Origin: Reticulitermes speratus
Taxonomy: Eukaryota; Arthropoda; Insecta; Blattodea; Rhinotermitidae
Direction: 5' to 3'
NCBI GenBank assembly: GCA_021186555.1
Contig: JAJKFL010000237.1
Location: forward strand, 2,562,558-2,626,557
DNA: 64,000 bases
The notes beneath the pieces were generated by a model, which did not search any database, had not been told where the DNA came from, and saw only the letters and a list, made by a program, of their open reading frames with translations. Shown piece by piece: positions 10,836 to 20,531 of this stretch. The translations under genes and the position numbers were made by a program. Within the stretch, counting starts at the first letter, position 1. The number at the start of each line of letters is the position of its first letter.

Positions 10836-11072
10836 ATCCCAGTAGCCGCGCGGTCTAAGACGTGGGTCTACGGCCGCTCGCTTGCTGGGATTGCGGGTTC
10901 GAATCCCACCGGGGGCTTGGATGTCTGTCTCTTGTGAGTGTTGTGTGTTGTCAGGTACAGGTCTCTGCGTCGGGCTGATCACTCGTCCAGAGGAGTCCTA
11001 ACGAGTGTGGTGTGTCTGAGTGTGATCGTGAAGCCTCGATAATGAGGAGGCCCTGGGCCAATAAATGTGGAT
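10836..11072 (+). mobile_element. tRNA-derived SINE family 4, CA-tailed
   Basis: The head contains AGTAGCCGCGCGGTCTAAGA (box A region, from 10841) and GGGTTCGAATCCCACC (box B, 10895-10910). The body runs to GGCCCTGGGCCAATAAATG and then into a CA repeat (11073-11102). The insertion abuts a truncated satellite array. The minus-strand open frame that translates the head is incidental. Confidence 0.8.
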
Positions 11073-11166
11073 ATGACACACACACACACACACACACACA
11101 CATCCTCCTCACGTCCATACATACACACGTACTTATATATACAAGTACACACACACACACACACAA
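11073..11166 (+). repeat. Two CA microsatellites
   Basis: CA dinucleotide runs at about 11073-11102 and 11142-11166 are separated by about 40 bp. They generate spurious cysteine-valine or threonine-histidine open frames. Confidence 0.95.
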
Positions 11167-11169
11167 GAG

Positions 11170-11405
11170 AGGTAGTCGCCAGTATCTGACCGCGGAGGCT
11201 CGGGTTCGATCTCAGTTCAGTCCATGTGAGATTTATGGTAGACCAAGTGGCACTGAGACAGGTCTCTCACCCAGTACTTCCGTTTCCCCTGTCACTGTCA
11301 TTCCATCAATGCTCTATATTCATCTTCATCTACACGTTGCTCTTAACAGAAGGACAAACGGGTGAAGCCTGGGAACCTTCCAAAAAGCAAGACTTTCGGA
11401 AATCG
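11170..11405 (+). mobile_element. SINE family 2, copy 1
   Basis: GGGTTCGATCTCAG (near 11211) is a box B. The body has CAGTCCATGTGAGATTTATG, CTCACCCAGTACTTC, CACTGTCATTCCA and the tail GGACAAACGGGTGAAGCC followed by CTTCCAAAAAG. The same order is found at 16832-17068 (plus), 42505-42758 (minus) and 49255-49448 (minus). Confidence 0.85.
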
Positions 11406-12156
11406 GAGAGCAAGGTATAGTTTTGTACTGCCAGGTTGTTTGTAGTCTTCAAATTTGAAAGCTTCCAACAAAGTAATACTCCGCCCCCGCCTCCCCGAAA
11501 TACACAGTCACTCGATTCTTCCTTGTCTTTCCCCTCCGTTTACTCTCCTACTCTGCCATATGTCTCTCTCTCTCTGCAATCTTCTGTCCATACCAAAAGG
11601 TTTATAACATTTTAGAATGTAACATTTAACTTCGCGACTGGCCACAGTGCGTGTTAAGACGGCAGGCAGACAGCTGCTGTGTCACGTCTCAGCTGTCCAG
11701 CAGCTGCTGTCTGCAGGAACTGAACTATCGCCGTCTGCTTGCAGTACGGACGGACACAGCCAAGGCACAGCAAGCCCACGGCCCAGCCGTGCTCACTACG
11801 TCACCTCACGGCTGTAGACGCAGGGAGACTTCGGCAGATGGCAAGGACAGTTACAGCTTCAAACTGGGGGACCGTGTTGAAGGCGACTGAACCCAAAAGG
11901 GATGAGACTGCCAAGACGACACACAAGAAATGAATGGAAAATATTAATAGGAAAACATAGCTGCAACAGATTACTCAGGATAAACATTTACAGCTGTTAA
12001 AGTAACATCAAAATGGATCTTACAGAAAGATTGCAAATATTTGAACACACCGAGTTGCTTGAAGATTTAAACTGCGTGACCTTGTGATGATGACATAAGA
12101 CAATGCTAACATGCATGGGAGTTGCTGCTGTAGACTGAACTGAGTGTGATGTGGAG
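11406..12156. other. Unassigned DNA
   Basis: The stretch includes a short CT run near 11563 and two overlapping open frames of 64-79 codons without recognisable motifs. No gene is supported. Confidence 0.5.
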
Positions 12157-13355
12157 AAAACACACTGCGTCTAGGTTATAAAGACCAGTCAGTTAAAGTT
12201 GTACAGTGAAGTAATCGCTGTTTGTTCTGAGATCCACACAAAACACATAAATACAGTCCGTACCGCGCAGTAAACACACTCCGTCTGAGTTATACAAACC
12301 AGTCAGTTAATGCTGTACAGTGAAATAATCGCTGTTTGTTCTGAGATCCACACAAAACACATAAATACAGTCCGTACCGCGCAGTAAACACACTCCGTCT
12401 CAGTTATACAAACCAGTCAGTTAATGCTGTACAGTGAAATAATCGCTGTTTGTTCTGAGATCCACACAAAACACATAAATACAGTCCGTACCGCGCAGTA
12501 AACACACTCCGTCTCAGTTATACAAACCAGTCAGTTAATGCTGTACAGTGAAATAATCGCTGTTTGTTCTGAGATCCACACAAAACACATAAATACAGTC
12601 CGTACCGCGCAGTAAACACACTCCGTCTCAGTTATACAAACCAGTCAGTTAATGCTGTACAGTGAAATAATCGCTGTTTGTTCTGAGATCCACACAAAAC
12701 ACATAAATACAGTCCGTACCGCGCAGTAAACACACTCCGTCTCAGTTATACAAACCAGTCAGTTAATGCTGTACAGTGAAATAATCGCTGTTTGTTCTGA
12801 GATCCACACAAAACACATAAATACAGTCCGTACCGCGCAGTAAACACACTCCGTCTCAGTTATACAAACCAGTCAGTTAATGTTGTACAGTGAAATAATC
12901 GCTGTTTGTTCTGAGATCCACACAAAACACATAAATACAGTCCGTACCGCGCAGTAAAACACACTCCGTCTCAGTTATACAAACCAGTCAGTTAATGTTG
13001 TACAGTCAAATAATCGCTGTTTGTTCTGAGATCCACACAAAACACATAAATACAGTCCGTACCGCGCAGTAAACACACTCCGTCTCAGTTATACAAACCA
13101 GTCAGTTAATGTTGTACAGTGAAATAATCGCTGTTTGTTCTGAGATCCACACAAAACACATAAATACAGTCCGTACCACACAGTAAACACACTCCGTCTC
13201 AGTTATACAAACCAGTCAGTTAATGTTGTACAGTGAAATAATCGCTGTTTGTTCTGAGATCCACACAAAACACATAAATACACTGTGTGGGCAGAACGTA
13301 GAATTTGTGAATGTTAAACTTCTGGTACATATAGTAACCACTGGATTTTAGAGAG
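12157..13355 (-). mobile_element. 114-bp satellite array 3, minus orientation
   Basis: The array occupies 12157-13284, about 10 units in the minus orientation. The flank at 13285-13355, read on the minus strand, is CTCTCTAAAATCCAGTGG and TACTATATGTACCAG, the left end of the element. The TTAA is degraded. The other end stops within a diverged unit at 12157. Confidence 0.9.
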
Positions 13356-14595
13356 TTATTACGTAAAACTCAGCGCCAAAGACTGTATATGAGAGAAAGT
13401 TTGTTAGACAAAGACAGCATTCTATCCCAAGCCGTGTGATGTAATCTCCGCTCTGTCGGTGTATCAAAGGGAACTAAGTAAGCAATTTGTGCCGACCAAG
13501 TAGGAGGTACGTGAGACATTTAAAGCAATCACGAATGCAAATAAACACGACACCAATATTTTGTTTCCAAGATAAACAGAAACATTTTCCAATATTAAAC
13601 GCTAATGAATTTGCAAGAACATCATAGAGGTCGCAACGCACCGGGACATCACTAGCGCTCCGTAGCAGCAAGTACTGGAACTATCTCCACACACGCTTAT
13701 CGGCACCGCTGACTCACAGCTGTTCGGCAAGCGATCCTTGACCCTCCCCGACCGTGGAGTACTTTGGGCCAGCCGGAATTAAGTGCATACACGTGGTAAA
13801 CTGTGTGTGCACAGACAATAGGGCCTAGCTGAAATCCAAACACCAACACAGTAGTACCCGTGGCTTTTCAAACGCTCCGAGAACGGAGTTCTTGTAATCA
13901 GAACCTGTAACTTGTAGCCAGTGGTGCTCGATGTGGCGAGTACGTTCACGCAATTCTCTGCCCCCCCCCCCAAAAGGGGGGAAGGTGATATGTCATAATG
14001 ATAATCGATTCTGCATGGAATTATAGGACACAAGATTCAAACAAACAGTTTATTTTGAAAACCAATTGTACTTATGAACATTTTTTTAAAAAGTGGCCAC
14101 GTACACCATTGGCACGACAGTGCCTATCGGTAAGTTTTGCACAGGGGCCCAAAAACCCTAGCTACGCCACTGTGTCGCACATTTGTGGCCCATTTACAAC
14201 TTCGGCTGCTTCACGGTGTCCACACCAGGCGCCGCCACCTACTGGTCAGTGTGACATCGATCGTTGGTGCGTATCGAGCCTGTCTGACATTGCATGCCAT
14301 CTCTTGTTACTCAGTATAACCATATAGTCGTCCCTACAGCCGATAAATCAGAGTTCTGTAATTGTCTGTGAGAGGCATCAACATACACGCGCCGTGCGAC
14401 GGCGAGTTCGGTACGTGAGACGAAAAGGCATGGCCATTGCAGGTGGCTGCCCGCGACTCACTATCTCCATATTACACGTATGTGTTATTCCGTTGCCACA
14501 CTAATTAATTTATTACAAGCACGTCTAAACACCTTCAGTTATGATATAAATGTTAACACGTATATACGGTATTGAAACCTTGTTAGGTATAGACA
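13356..14595. other. Unassigned DNA
   Basis: A run of Cs followed by AAAAGGGGGG lies near 13961-13981. The block CCCTAGCTACGCCACTG near 14155-14172 resembles, in complement, a terminal motif common in insect MITEs, but no partner end is visible. No gene is supported. Confidence 0.5.
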
Positions 14596-15791
14596 TTAAG
14601 TACCGCTATGTTTAACATTCAACAATTCTACGTTCTGCCCACACAGTGTATTTATGTGTTTTGTGTGGATCTCAGAACAAACAGCGATTATTTCACTGTA
14701 CAGCATTAACTGACTGGTTTGTATAACTGAGACGGTGTGTTTACTGCGCGGTACGGACTGATATTTATGTGTTTTGTGTGGATCTCAGAACAAACAGTGA
14801 TTATTTCACTGTACAACATTAACTGACTGGTTTGTATAACTGAGACGGAGTGTGTTTACTGCGCGGTACGGACTGTATTTATGTGTTTTGTGTGGATCTC
14901 AGAACAAACAGCGATTATTTCACTGTACAACATTAACTGACTGGTTTGTATAACTGAGACGGAGTGTGTTTACTGCGCGGTACGGACTGTATTTATTTGT
15001 TTTGTGTGGATCTCAGAACAAACAGCGATTATTTCACTGTACAACATTAACTGACTGGTTTGTATAACTGAGACGGAGTGTGTTTACTGCGCGGTACGGA
15101 CTGTATTTATTTGTTTTGTGTGGATCTCAGAACAAACAGCGATTATTTCACTGTACAACATTAACTGACTGGTTTGTATAACTGAGACGGAGTGTGTTTA
15201 CTGCGCGGTACGGACTGTATTTATATGTTTTGTGTGGATCTCAGAACAAACAGCGATTATTTCACTGTACAACATTAACTGACTGGTTTGTATAACTGAG
15301 ACGGAGTGTGTTTACTGCGCGGTACGGACTGTATTTATGTGTTTTGTGTGGATCTCAGAACAAAACAGCGATTATTTCACTGTACAACATTAACTGACTG
15401 GTTTGTATAACTGAGACGGAGTGTGTTTACTGCGCGGTACGGACTGTATTTATGTGTTTTGTGTGGATCTCAGAACAAACAGCGATTATTTCACTGTACA
15501 ACATTAACTGACTGGTTTGTATAACTGAGACGGAGTGTGTTTACTGCGCGGTACGGACTGTATTTATATGTTTTGTGTGGATCTCAGAACAAACAGCGAT
15601 TATTTCACTGTACAACATTAACTGACTGGTTTGTATAACTGAGACGGAGTGTGTTTACTGCGCGGTACGGACTGTATTTATATGTTTTGTGTGGATCTCA
15701 GAACAAACAGCGATTATTTCACTGTACAACATTAACTGACTGGTTTGTATAACTGAGACGGAGTGTGTTTACTGCGCGGTACGGACTGAGT
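14596..15791 (+). mobile_element. 114-bp satellite array 4, first block
   Basis: The left spacer is present from about GTACCGCTATGTTTAAC, but the terminal TTAA-CCCTTTAAAG part is missing. The array (14648-15789) has about 10 units and ends with GACTGAGTC, directly followed by a new element left end. Confidence 0.9.
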
Positions 15792-16264
15792 CTTAACTAC
15801 CCCCTTTAAAGCCCAGTGGTCTCTATATGTACCATCATATTTAACATTCAACAATTCTACGTTCTGCCCACACAGTGCATTTATGTGTTTTGTGTGGATC
15901 TCAGAACAAACAGCGATTATTTCACTGTACAACATTAACTGACTGGTTTGTATAACTGAGACGGAGTGTGTTTACTGCGCGGTACGGACTGTATTTATGT
16001 GTTTTGTGTGGATCTCAGAACAAACAGCGATTATTTCACTGTACAACATTAACTGACTGGTTTGTATAACTGAGACGGAGTGTTTACTGCGCGGTACGGA
16101 CTGAGTCTTTAACTATCCCCTTTAAAGCCCAGTGGTCACTATATGTACCATCATATTTAACATTCAACAATTCTACGTTCTGCCCACACAGTGCATTTAT
16201 GTGTTTTGTGTGGATCTCAGAACAAACAGCGATTATTGCACTGTAAAGCATTGACTGATTGGTT
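15792..16264 (+). repeat. Tandemly repeated element left ends with short arrays
   Basis: TTAAC with CCCCTTTAAAGCCCAGTGG occurs at 15792 and again at 16109, 317 bp apart. Each copy is followed by the same spacer and then 114-bp units: two in the first copy (15876-16103), and less than one in the second, which is cut at 16264. This is a higher-order duplication of an element end plus its satellite. Confidence 0.9.
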
Positions 16265-16267
16265 TTT

Positions 16268-16713
16268 AGGCGCGTTCGAAAAATTACGAAAAGCTAGTAT
16301 TAGTTTTGAAATGTCTGTCCGTCCGCATGTAACAACTCGGCTCCCACTAGACGGATTTCATAAAATTGCATATCTCAGTGTTTTTCGAAATTGTTTCTAG
16401 AAAATTCAGTAAATTCTGACAATAATAACAGGTATCTCAATATCTCGCTCAATTCTTCTCAGAATGTGAAATGTTTCAGACAAATTTGTACACAAAACCA
16501 AAACACACATTTTATATTCAATAACATTTTTCCCAAAATCGTGCCGTTTATGAGATAAAGTGAAAAAATACGGTACAGTCAGACAGACCACAGATGACAA
16601 TATAATTCGGCGCATGCGCTTTGCATGCTGGATAACTAAGGCTACAGACACACACTCAGAATATGTAATACTTACTGCTTTTCAACGGCAACAATGGTTA
16701 CGTGAACGCGCCT
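16268..16713 (+). mobile_element. AGGCGCGTTCG element, copy 1, complete
   Basis: The 446-bp element starts AGGCGCGTTCG and ends with the complement, TGAACGCGCCT. Internal landmarks are ATGTCTGTCCGTCCGCATG and ACTCGGCTCCCACTAGACGG near the left end and GCGCATGCGCTTTGCATGC near the right. It has no coding capacity. The same element lies inverted at 29891-30371 and truncated at 55311. It is inserted in a satellite unit. No clear target duplication is seen, so the superfamily is not assigned. Confidence 0.8.
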
Positions 16714-16741
16714 CAATGTTACGTAATAGTACATTGTCTTT

Positions 16742-16790
16742 GTATAAAGGAGACGGATTGTGTTTACTGCGCGGTACGAACTGAACATAT
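16742..16790 (+). repeat. Isolated fragment of the 114-bp unit
   Basis: GAGACGGATTGTGTTTACTG with CGCGGTACGAACTG matches the end of the 114-bp unit. It lies just after the element at 16268-16713, so it is probably the right side of the satellite split by that insertion. Confidence 0.7.
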
Positions 16791-16831
16791 AAACACAATC
16801 CACGCTAATCCCAGCCTTCAATCGGCAGTGC

Positions 16832-17068
16832 CATGGCTCAGGCGGTCAGTCGGCGGCTTCTCACCGTGAATGCTCGGATTCGATCCCAGGTCAGTCCATG
16901 TACGATTTGTGATAAGCACAGTGACACTGTGAGCAGGTTTCTCACCCAGTACTTCAGTATTCCCCTGTCAGTGTCATTCCACAAATGCTCCATACTCGTG
17001 TTCATATACACGTTGCTGTTACCAGAAGGACAAACGGGCGAAGCCTGGGAAACTTCCAAAAAGGAATG
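16832..17068 (+). mobile_element. SINE family 2, copy 2, complete
   Basis: ATGGCTCAGGCGGTCAGTCG is box A and GGATTCGATCCC (about 16876-16887) is box B. The body and tail match the copy at 11170, ending GGACAAACGGGCGAAGCC and CTTCCAAAAAGG. Two open frames of 73-78 codons across it are translations of the SINE. Confidence 0.9.
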
Positions 17069-17160
17069 ATGTTTCTGAAATCGGGGAGCAGTGGATAGAA
17101 AAATACTTTGACTTAGTCTTTAAAGGCTTAGACGATATGATAACAATCGCACTGAACGTC

Positions 17161-17271
17161 TTAATGTTAATAGTTTTGTACAAGCTGTAGCCGTGTACAT
17201 AACAATTTATGTTCTCATATATATATTCGTTATGTACACGGCTACAGCTTGTACATAACTATTAACATTAA
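17161..17271 (+). repeat. Foldback repeat with 43-bp arms
   Basis: Arm 17161-17203 is the reverse complement of 17229-17271 with one mismatch in 43. The 25-nt loop is AT-rich. The transcript would form a long hairpin. The unit sits 10 bp upstream of the LINE fragment at 17281. Confidence 0.95.
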
Positions 17272-17280
17272 CTAAAACAA

Positions 17281-17892
17281 TTGGAGAATGTGGAATATTT
17301 CAACTATTTGTGTAGCATGATAACAAATGATGCAAGCTGTACACGTGACATTGAATCCAGAATTGCCATGGCAAAAGCAGCATTCAACAAGAAGACTCTT
17401 TTGACCAGCAAACTGGAATTAAATTTAAGTAAGAAACTACTAGTAGTAAAGTGCTACATTTGGAGCGTAGCTTTGTGTGGTGCCGAAACGTGGACACTTG
17501 GGAAAGTGGATCAGAAGTATCTGGAAAGTTTTGATGTGTGGTGCTGGAGAAGAATGGAGAAGATCAGTTGGACCGATCGTGTGAGAAATGAAGAAGTATT
17601 ACACAGAGTGAAGGAGGAGAGGAATATCGTACATACAATAAAAAGAAGAAAGGCTAACTGGATTGGTCACATCTTGCGTAGAAACTGCCTTCTGAAACAT
17701 GTGATTGAAGGAAAGTTAGAGGGAAGGATAGAAATGACGGGAAGACGAGGGAGAAGACGTAAGCAGCTACTGAATGACCTAAAGGAAAAGAGAAGATACT
17801 GTAAATTGAAAGAGGAAGCACTAGATCGCACTGTGTGGAGAACTCGCTTTGGAAGAGGCTACGGACCTGTCGTAAGACAGACTGCAGAATGA
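17281..17892 (+). CDS. LINE ORF2 C-terminal fragment (after reverse transcriptase)
   Basis: A 203-residue frame is open from a 5' truncation to a natural stop. It begins NVEYFNYLCSMITNDASCTR and contains ALCGAETWTLGKVDQKYLES (near residues 60-85), FDVWCWRRMEKISWTDRVRN, KRRKANWIGHILRRNCLL and a basic TGRRGRRRK run (about 155-163). It ends GRGYGPVVRQTAE. From memory this is the region C-terminal to the RT palm in insect non-LTR elements, and the family is abundant in cockroach and termite genomes. The catalytic RT and endonuclease domains are absent. GAAT repeats follow the stop as a 3' tail. The frame is intact, so the insertion is fairly young, but the fragment cannot mobilise itself. Confidence 0.85.
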   Translation: MENVEYFNYLCSMITNDASCTRDIESRIAMAKAAFNKKTLLTSKLELNLSKKLLVVKCYIWSVALCGAETWTLGKVDQKYLESFDVWCWRRMEKISWTDRVRNEEVLHRVKEERNIVHTIKRRKANWIGHILRRNCLLKHVIEGKLEGRIEMTGRRGRRRKQLLNDLKEKRRYCKLKEEALDRTVWRTRFGRGYGPVVRQTAE

Positions 17893-17901
17893 ATGAATGA
17901 A

Positions 17902-17957
<56 letters not shown>
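17889..17957 (+). repeat. GAAT tail and TA microsatellite
   Basis: Four GAAT repeats after the LINE stop pass into about 25 TA repeats. A second and third TA tract occur at 18036-18052 and 18133-18157. They separate the two palindromic elements. Confidence 0.95.
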
Positions 17958-17960
<3 letters not shown>

Positions 17961-18035
17961 GGCATACACAAAAGAATGGTGCGGTTTTAATAGTGAACAC
18001 TATTAAAACCGAACCATTATTTTGTGTATACCCTG
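17958..18035 (+). mobile_element. 78-bp palindromic element, copy 1
   Basis: The element starts CAGGGCATACACAAAAGAAT and ends with the near-complement ATTATTTTGTGTATACCCTG. The two halves pair along almost the whole length around TAGTGAACACTA. It is inserted in a TA tract, so the target is probably TA. Other copies are at 18055-18132 and 55692-55768. Confidence 0.9.
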
Positions 18036-18054
18036 TATATATATATATATATTA

Positions 18055-18132
18055 CAGGGCATACACAAAAGAATGGTGCGGTTTTAATAGTGAACACTAT
18101 TAAAACCGAACCATTATTTTGTGTATACCCTG
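18055..18132 (+). mobile_element. 78-bp palindromic element, copy 2
   Basis: This copy appears identical to 17958-18035 across its 78 bp. The 97-bp spacing, with TA repeats between, suggests either tandem duplication of element plus TA tract or two insertions in the same tract. Confidence 0.9.
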
Positions 18133-18159
18133 TATATATATATATATATATATATATCC

Positions 18160-18850
18160 GTGCCTCAGCAAGCCGGCGGCTACACAAGCAGTCAGTTATC
18201 CTGTTCCTAAGGAACGACTCAAACGATCCCAAAACAGAAGGCAGAGAAAAGCTGTTGGCTAATGTTGAACGCAAACCTATTTAACCGCGGAGGGAGAAAA
18301 GAAGGAGGAAGATTAACATTACGCAAGTCGCCAGCTTCTAGCTGTGACCGAACGTATTCCAAAACGTAGCCAACTATAATTTGCGGGCCATCATTGGCTG
18401 GCGGTCCCACAGCTGATACCTGTTTCAGCCCACTGACCAAGAGCAGCAAGTTCCGCGTGCTGACGACGCAGGCGGACACACGGACACAAATATCCGCATT
18501 CTTCTGCTTACAGGAAATGTTTACATTACTGTACGAGTATGCTCACACGGCGTCAGTCGCCGCCCACGACGGAAGACTGTACCACTGTGACCATGCGAGT
18601 GCATTACACTTCGAGGTCGGTAAGCGAGCACAATGACAGGCACTGCAGTTATTGTTACGTGTGAGGGAAACATGTTTACTGGTCTGACGGTTCCCAGGCA
18701 CTGCCCGCTCGTCCTTCTCTAAACGAAAGCTGGTAAAGTTAACAGCCAAAGTAAAGCCACAGCATGACCACCCAGCCCCCTGTGTTATCGCCCAGCAGTA
18801 TTCTTCCGTCACGTTCGCATCGTTAAGTTTTCGTTCCCGCACGGAAAAAG
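18160..18850. other. Unassigned DNA with a minus-strand SINE tail piece
   Basis: At about 18680-18735 the minus strand carries AGAAGGACGAGCGGGCAGTG and CTGGGAACC, the tail block also seen at 32046-32080 on the plus strand. The rest is unassigned. Open frames of 80-99 codons here have no recognised domain. Confidence 0.5.
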
Positions 18851-18851
18851 A

Positions 18852-18992
18852 ATTGCCGTAAAGGTAAAGGTCACCCTAGAACAGGCCATGAAGCTCCAGA
18901 GGGGGAGTAGAGGCATAGCTCTACTCTTTCTTTAACCCTGGCACTAGATGGGGGTGTGTGCTCAACGCCACGCCCCGGCCGCTTTACTGCTT
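18852..18992 (-). mobile_element. SINE family 1, minus-strand tail
   Basis: Read on the minus strand: GCGGCCGGGGCGTGGCGTTG, then the CCCCATCTAGTGCCAGG block, AAAGAAAGAGTAGAGC and a terminal ACCTTTACC. It is truncated on its 5' side at about 18990. Confidence 0.85.
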
Positions 18993-19054
18993 TGCAGAAA
19001 TGTTAATATTTCAAATTTTTTTAATTTTTTAAAAACTGCGTACGTCTGGGGCTG

Positions 19055-19178
19055 ACTGTACGTAGCTGCAGTCGGCACGGCACGGTCGCTGCTAGGCTCA
19101 CCTCGGAACGGCCAGGCAGCGTTATACGTGTTTCAAAAACATTTACTGCGTTGGCAGTACATTGACAGCTTCAGTCAC
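19055..19178 (+). repeat. CTGCAGTCGGCACGG dispersed repeat, copy 1
   Basis: The block GCTGCAGTCGGCACGGCACG, then TCGCTGCTAGGCTCACCTCG and GAACGGCCAGGCAGCG, recurs inverted at 46565-46695 and in plus orientation at 50083-50175. Downstream similarity extends through TTTACTGCGTTGGCAGTACA. The class is unknown. Confidence 0.75.
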
Positions 19179-19694
19179 TGTCATGCTGCATGGTGCTGTT
19201 GTATAATGCGACACATATAATTTTTCCGCGTCCTGCGCGAGGAAAAATGTAGAGAGAGAGGAAGGGGCGGAGCTAAGTGCAAAGGTAGAGGGCTTCTTGC
19301 ACCGTGTTTGCCACATAGTCACTCTCTCTCAATTTTCACAGAGGTAACATCGTTTAAACGTTTTACTAACGGAATATATATTGGGAACAGTTTATTTCGA
19401 CTTGGCAATAGCGCACTGTACCCAGACCTGGGCAATCAACGCAACGCTGCCACGTTGTTATAACGTCAAGACAAATACCTCCCACTCCTATACGCTACTA
19501 AATAACCTTCACAGGACGGTGGCTGAAAGGAAAATGACTGATGTAGCAACAACGGTGATGCTAAAAGGACAGAAAGGGAGTAGTGGGGGCTGACTGATTT
19601 CGGTCTCTGCGTCGCGGAAAAGATATTTGAGTCGAGTTCTAGTAACGACTGCGCGCCATTACAGCCTGTACAAACTGATAGCTTTGCTCTTCTT
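19179..19694. other. Unassigned DNA
   Basis: One 70-codon open frame (19381-19593) shows no motif. No repeat family is recognised. Confidence 0.5.
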
Positions 19695-19846
19695 GAATGT
19701 TACGCAGCGTTGATTGGTAATTAGTTACCGACTTTTGTGGACAACCTATCAGTCCCATCCTTAACGGTCAAGCACTATCCTTTAAGATGGGACCGACCGC
19801 GTATCCCGAAACGTCGGTAATTACCTAACGCTGTGTAACGATCCAT
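19695..19846 (+). repeat. Foldback repeat, GAAACGTCGGTAA family
   Basis: GTTACGCAGCGTTGATTGGT on the left pairs imperfectly with the complement of ACCTAACGCTGTGTAAC on the right. The two halves share CAGTCCCATCCTTAA / TTTAAGATGGGACCGA. A one-armed relative at about 46352-46420 carries CGACGTTTCGGAACAAC. It resembles the hammerhead-bearing inverted units in layout, but the CTGATGA box is not intact. Confidence 0.6.
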
Positions 19847-20026
19847 AAGAGTTACGATCTCATTTAAACGGCGGCGGAAGCCTGATATCAGGCACTGTAC
19901 AAACTGACTAACACACCTGTATTTGGCTGGCAGCAGCTGGCTAGCCATACGTTATACGATCTGCGTTACAGTATACAGTTGCCACGGAAGCATCAGACTA
20001 AGAACACCCTGTAGCCAAACAAAATA

Positions 20027-20339
20027 AGTAGAACCTCGGTTATCCGAACTTCGCTTAACCCAAAACGCCTTCTTTTACGCGATTCCCATAACTGCCTGCC
20101 GCGAGACACCTCTGAGCCTCTCGCCGTCAGTTTGCTGTCAACAGTTGACATGTGCGGACTGTATCTGTAAATATCGTACTTTGTTGTGCCGTAAATGTTA
20201 TTAACATAAGACGTGTTTGTGAATAAATGTTATTTTTATTGCACCTTATCACGTCAAGCCGAATTTCCGAATTATCCGAAATATTGCGTATCCGAAATCG
20301 GGTCCGCCCCCTTTATTTCGCATAATCGAGGTTCTACTG
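20027..20339 (+). mobile_element. Tigger-like MITE with TA target duplication
   Basis: The left end is AAGTAGAACCTCGGTTATCC and the right end is the complement of CAGTAGAACCTCGATTATGC. TA flanks both sides (20025-20026 and 20340-20341). The CAGTAGAACCTCG-type terminus is typical of Tigger/pogo elements (established knowledge). Length is 313 bp with no transposase, so it is non-autonomous. Confidence 0.85.
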
Positions 20340-20531
20340 TAAGTGCAAACACTGTTAATGTGTAAACTGCACACTTGAGAGACCCATTTCGCTTTCAGTG
20401 TGACTGTCAACACTGGACACTGAATAATGGACAATGAAGACGTCTTACACTGGACTGCAGTAACTTACTTGTAACACGTAGAGATGGCGTGGCTTGGTGT
20501 GCGTACGTACCTGTAACAGAACACATAGTGT

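Noticed and set aside
10841..10910. tRNA gene
   Set aside because: Boxes A and B are present, but the acceptor stem does not close cleanly and a SINE body follows. The same holds at 6063, 16832, 24607, 42505 and 47455.
14150..14175. MITE end (complement of CAGTGGCGTAGCTAGGG)
   Set aside because: Only one end is visible and no target duplication or partner was found nearby.
19695..19846. Hammerhead in the GAAACGTCGGTAA foldback
   Set aside because: GAAACGTC is present, but no CTGATGA with proper stems precedes it in either arm.
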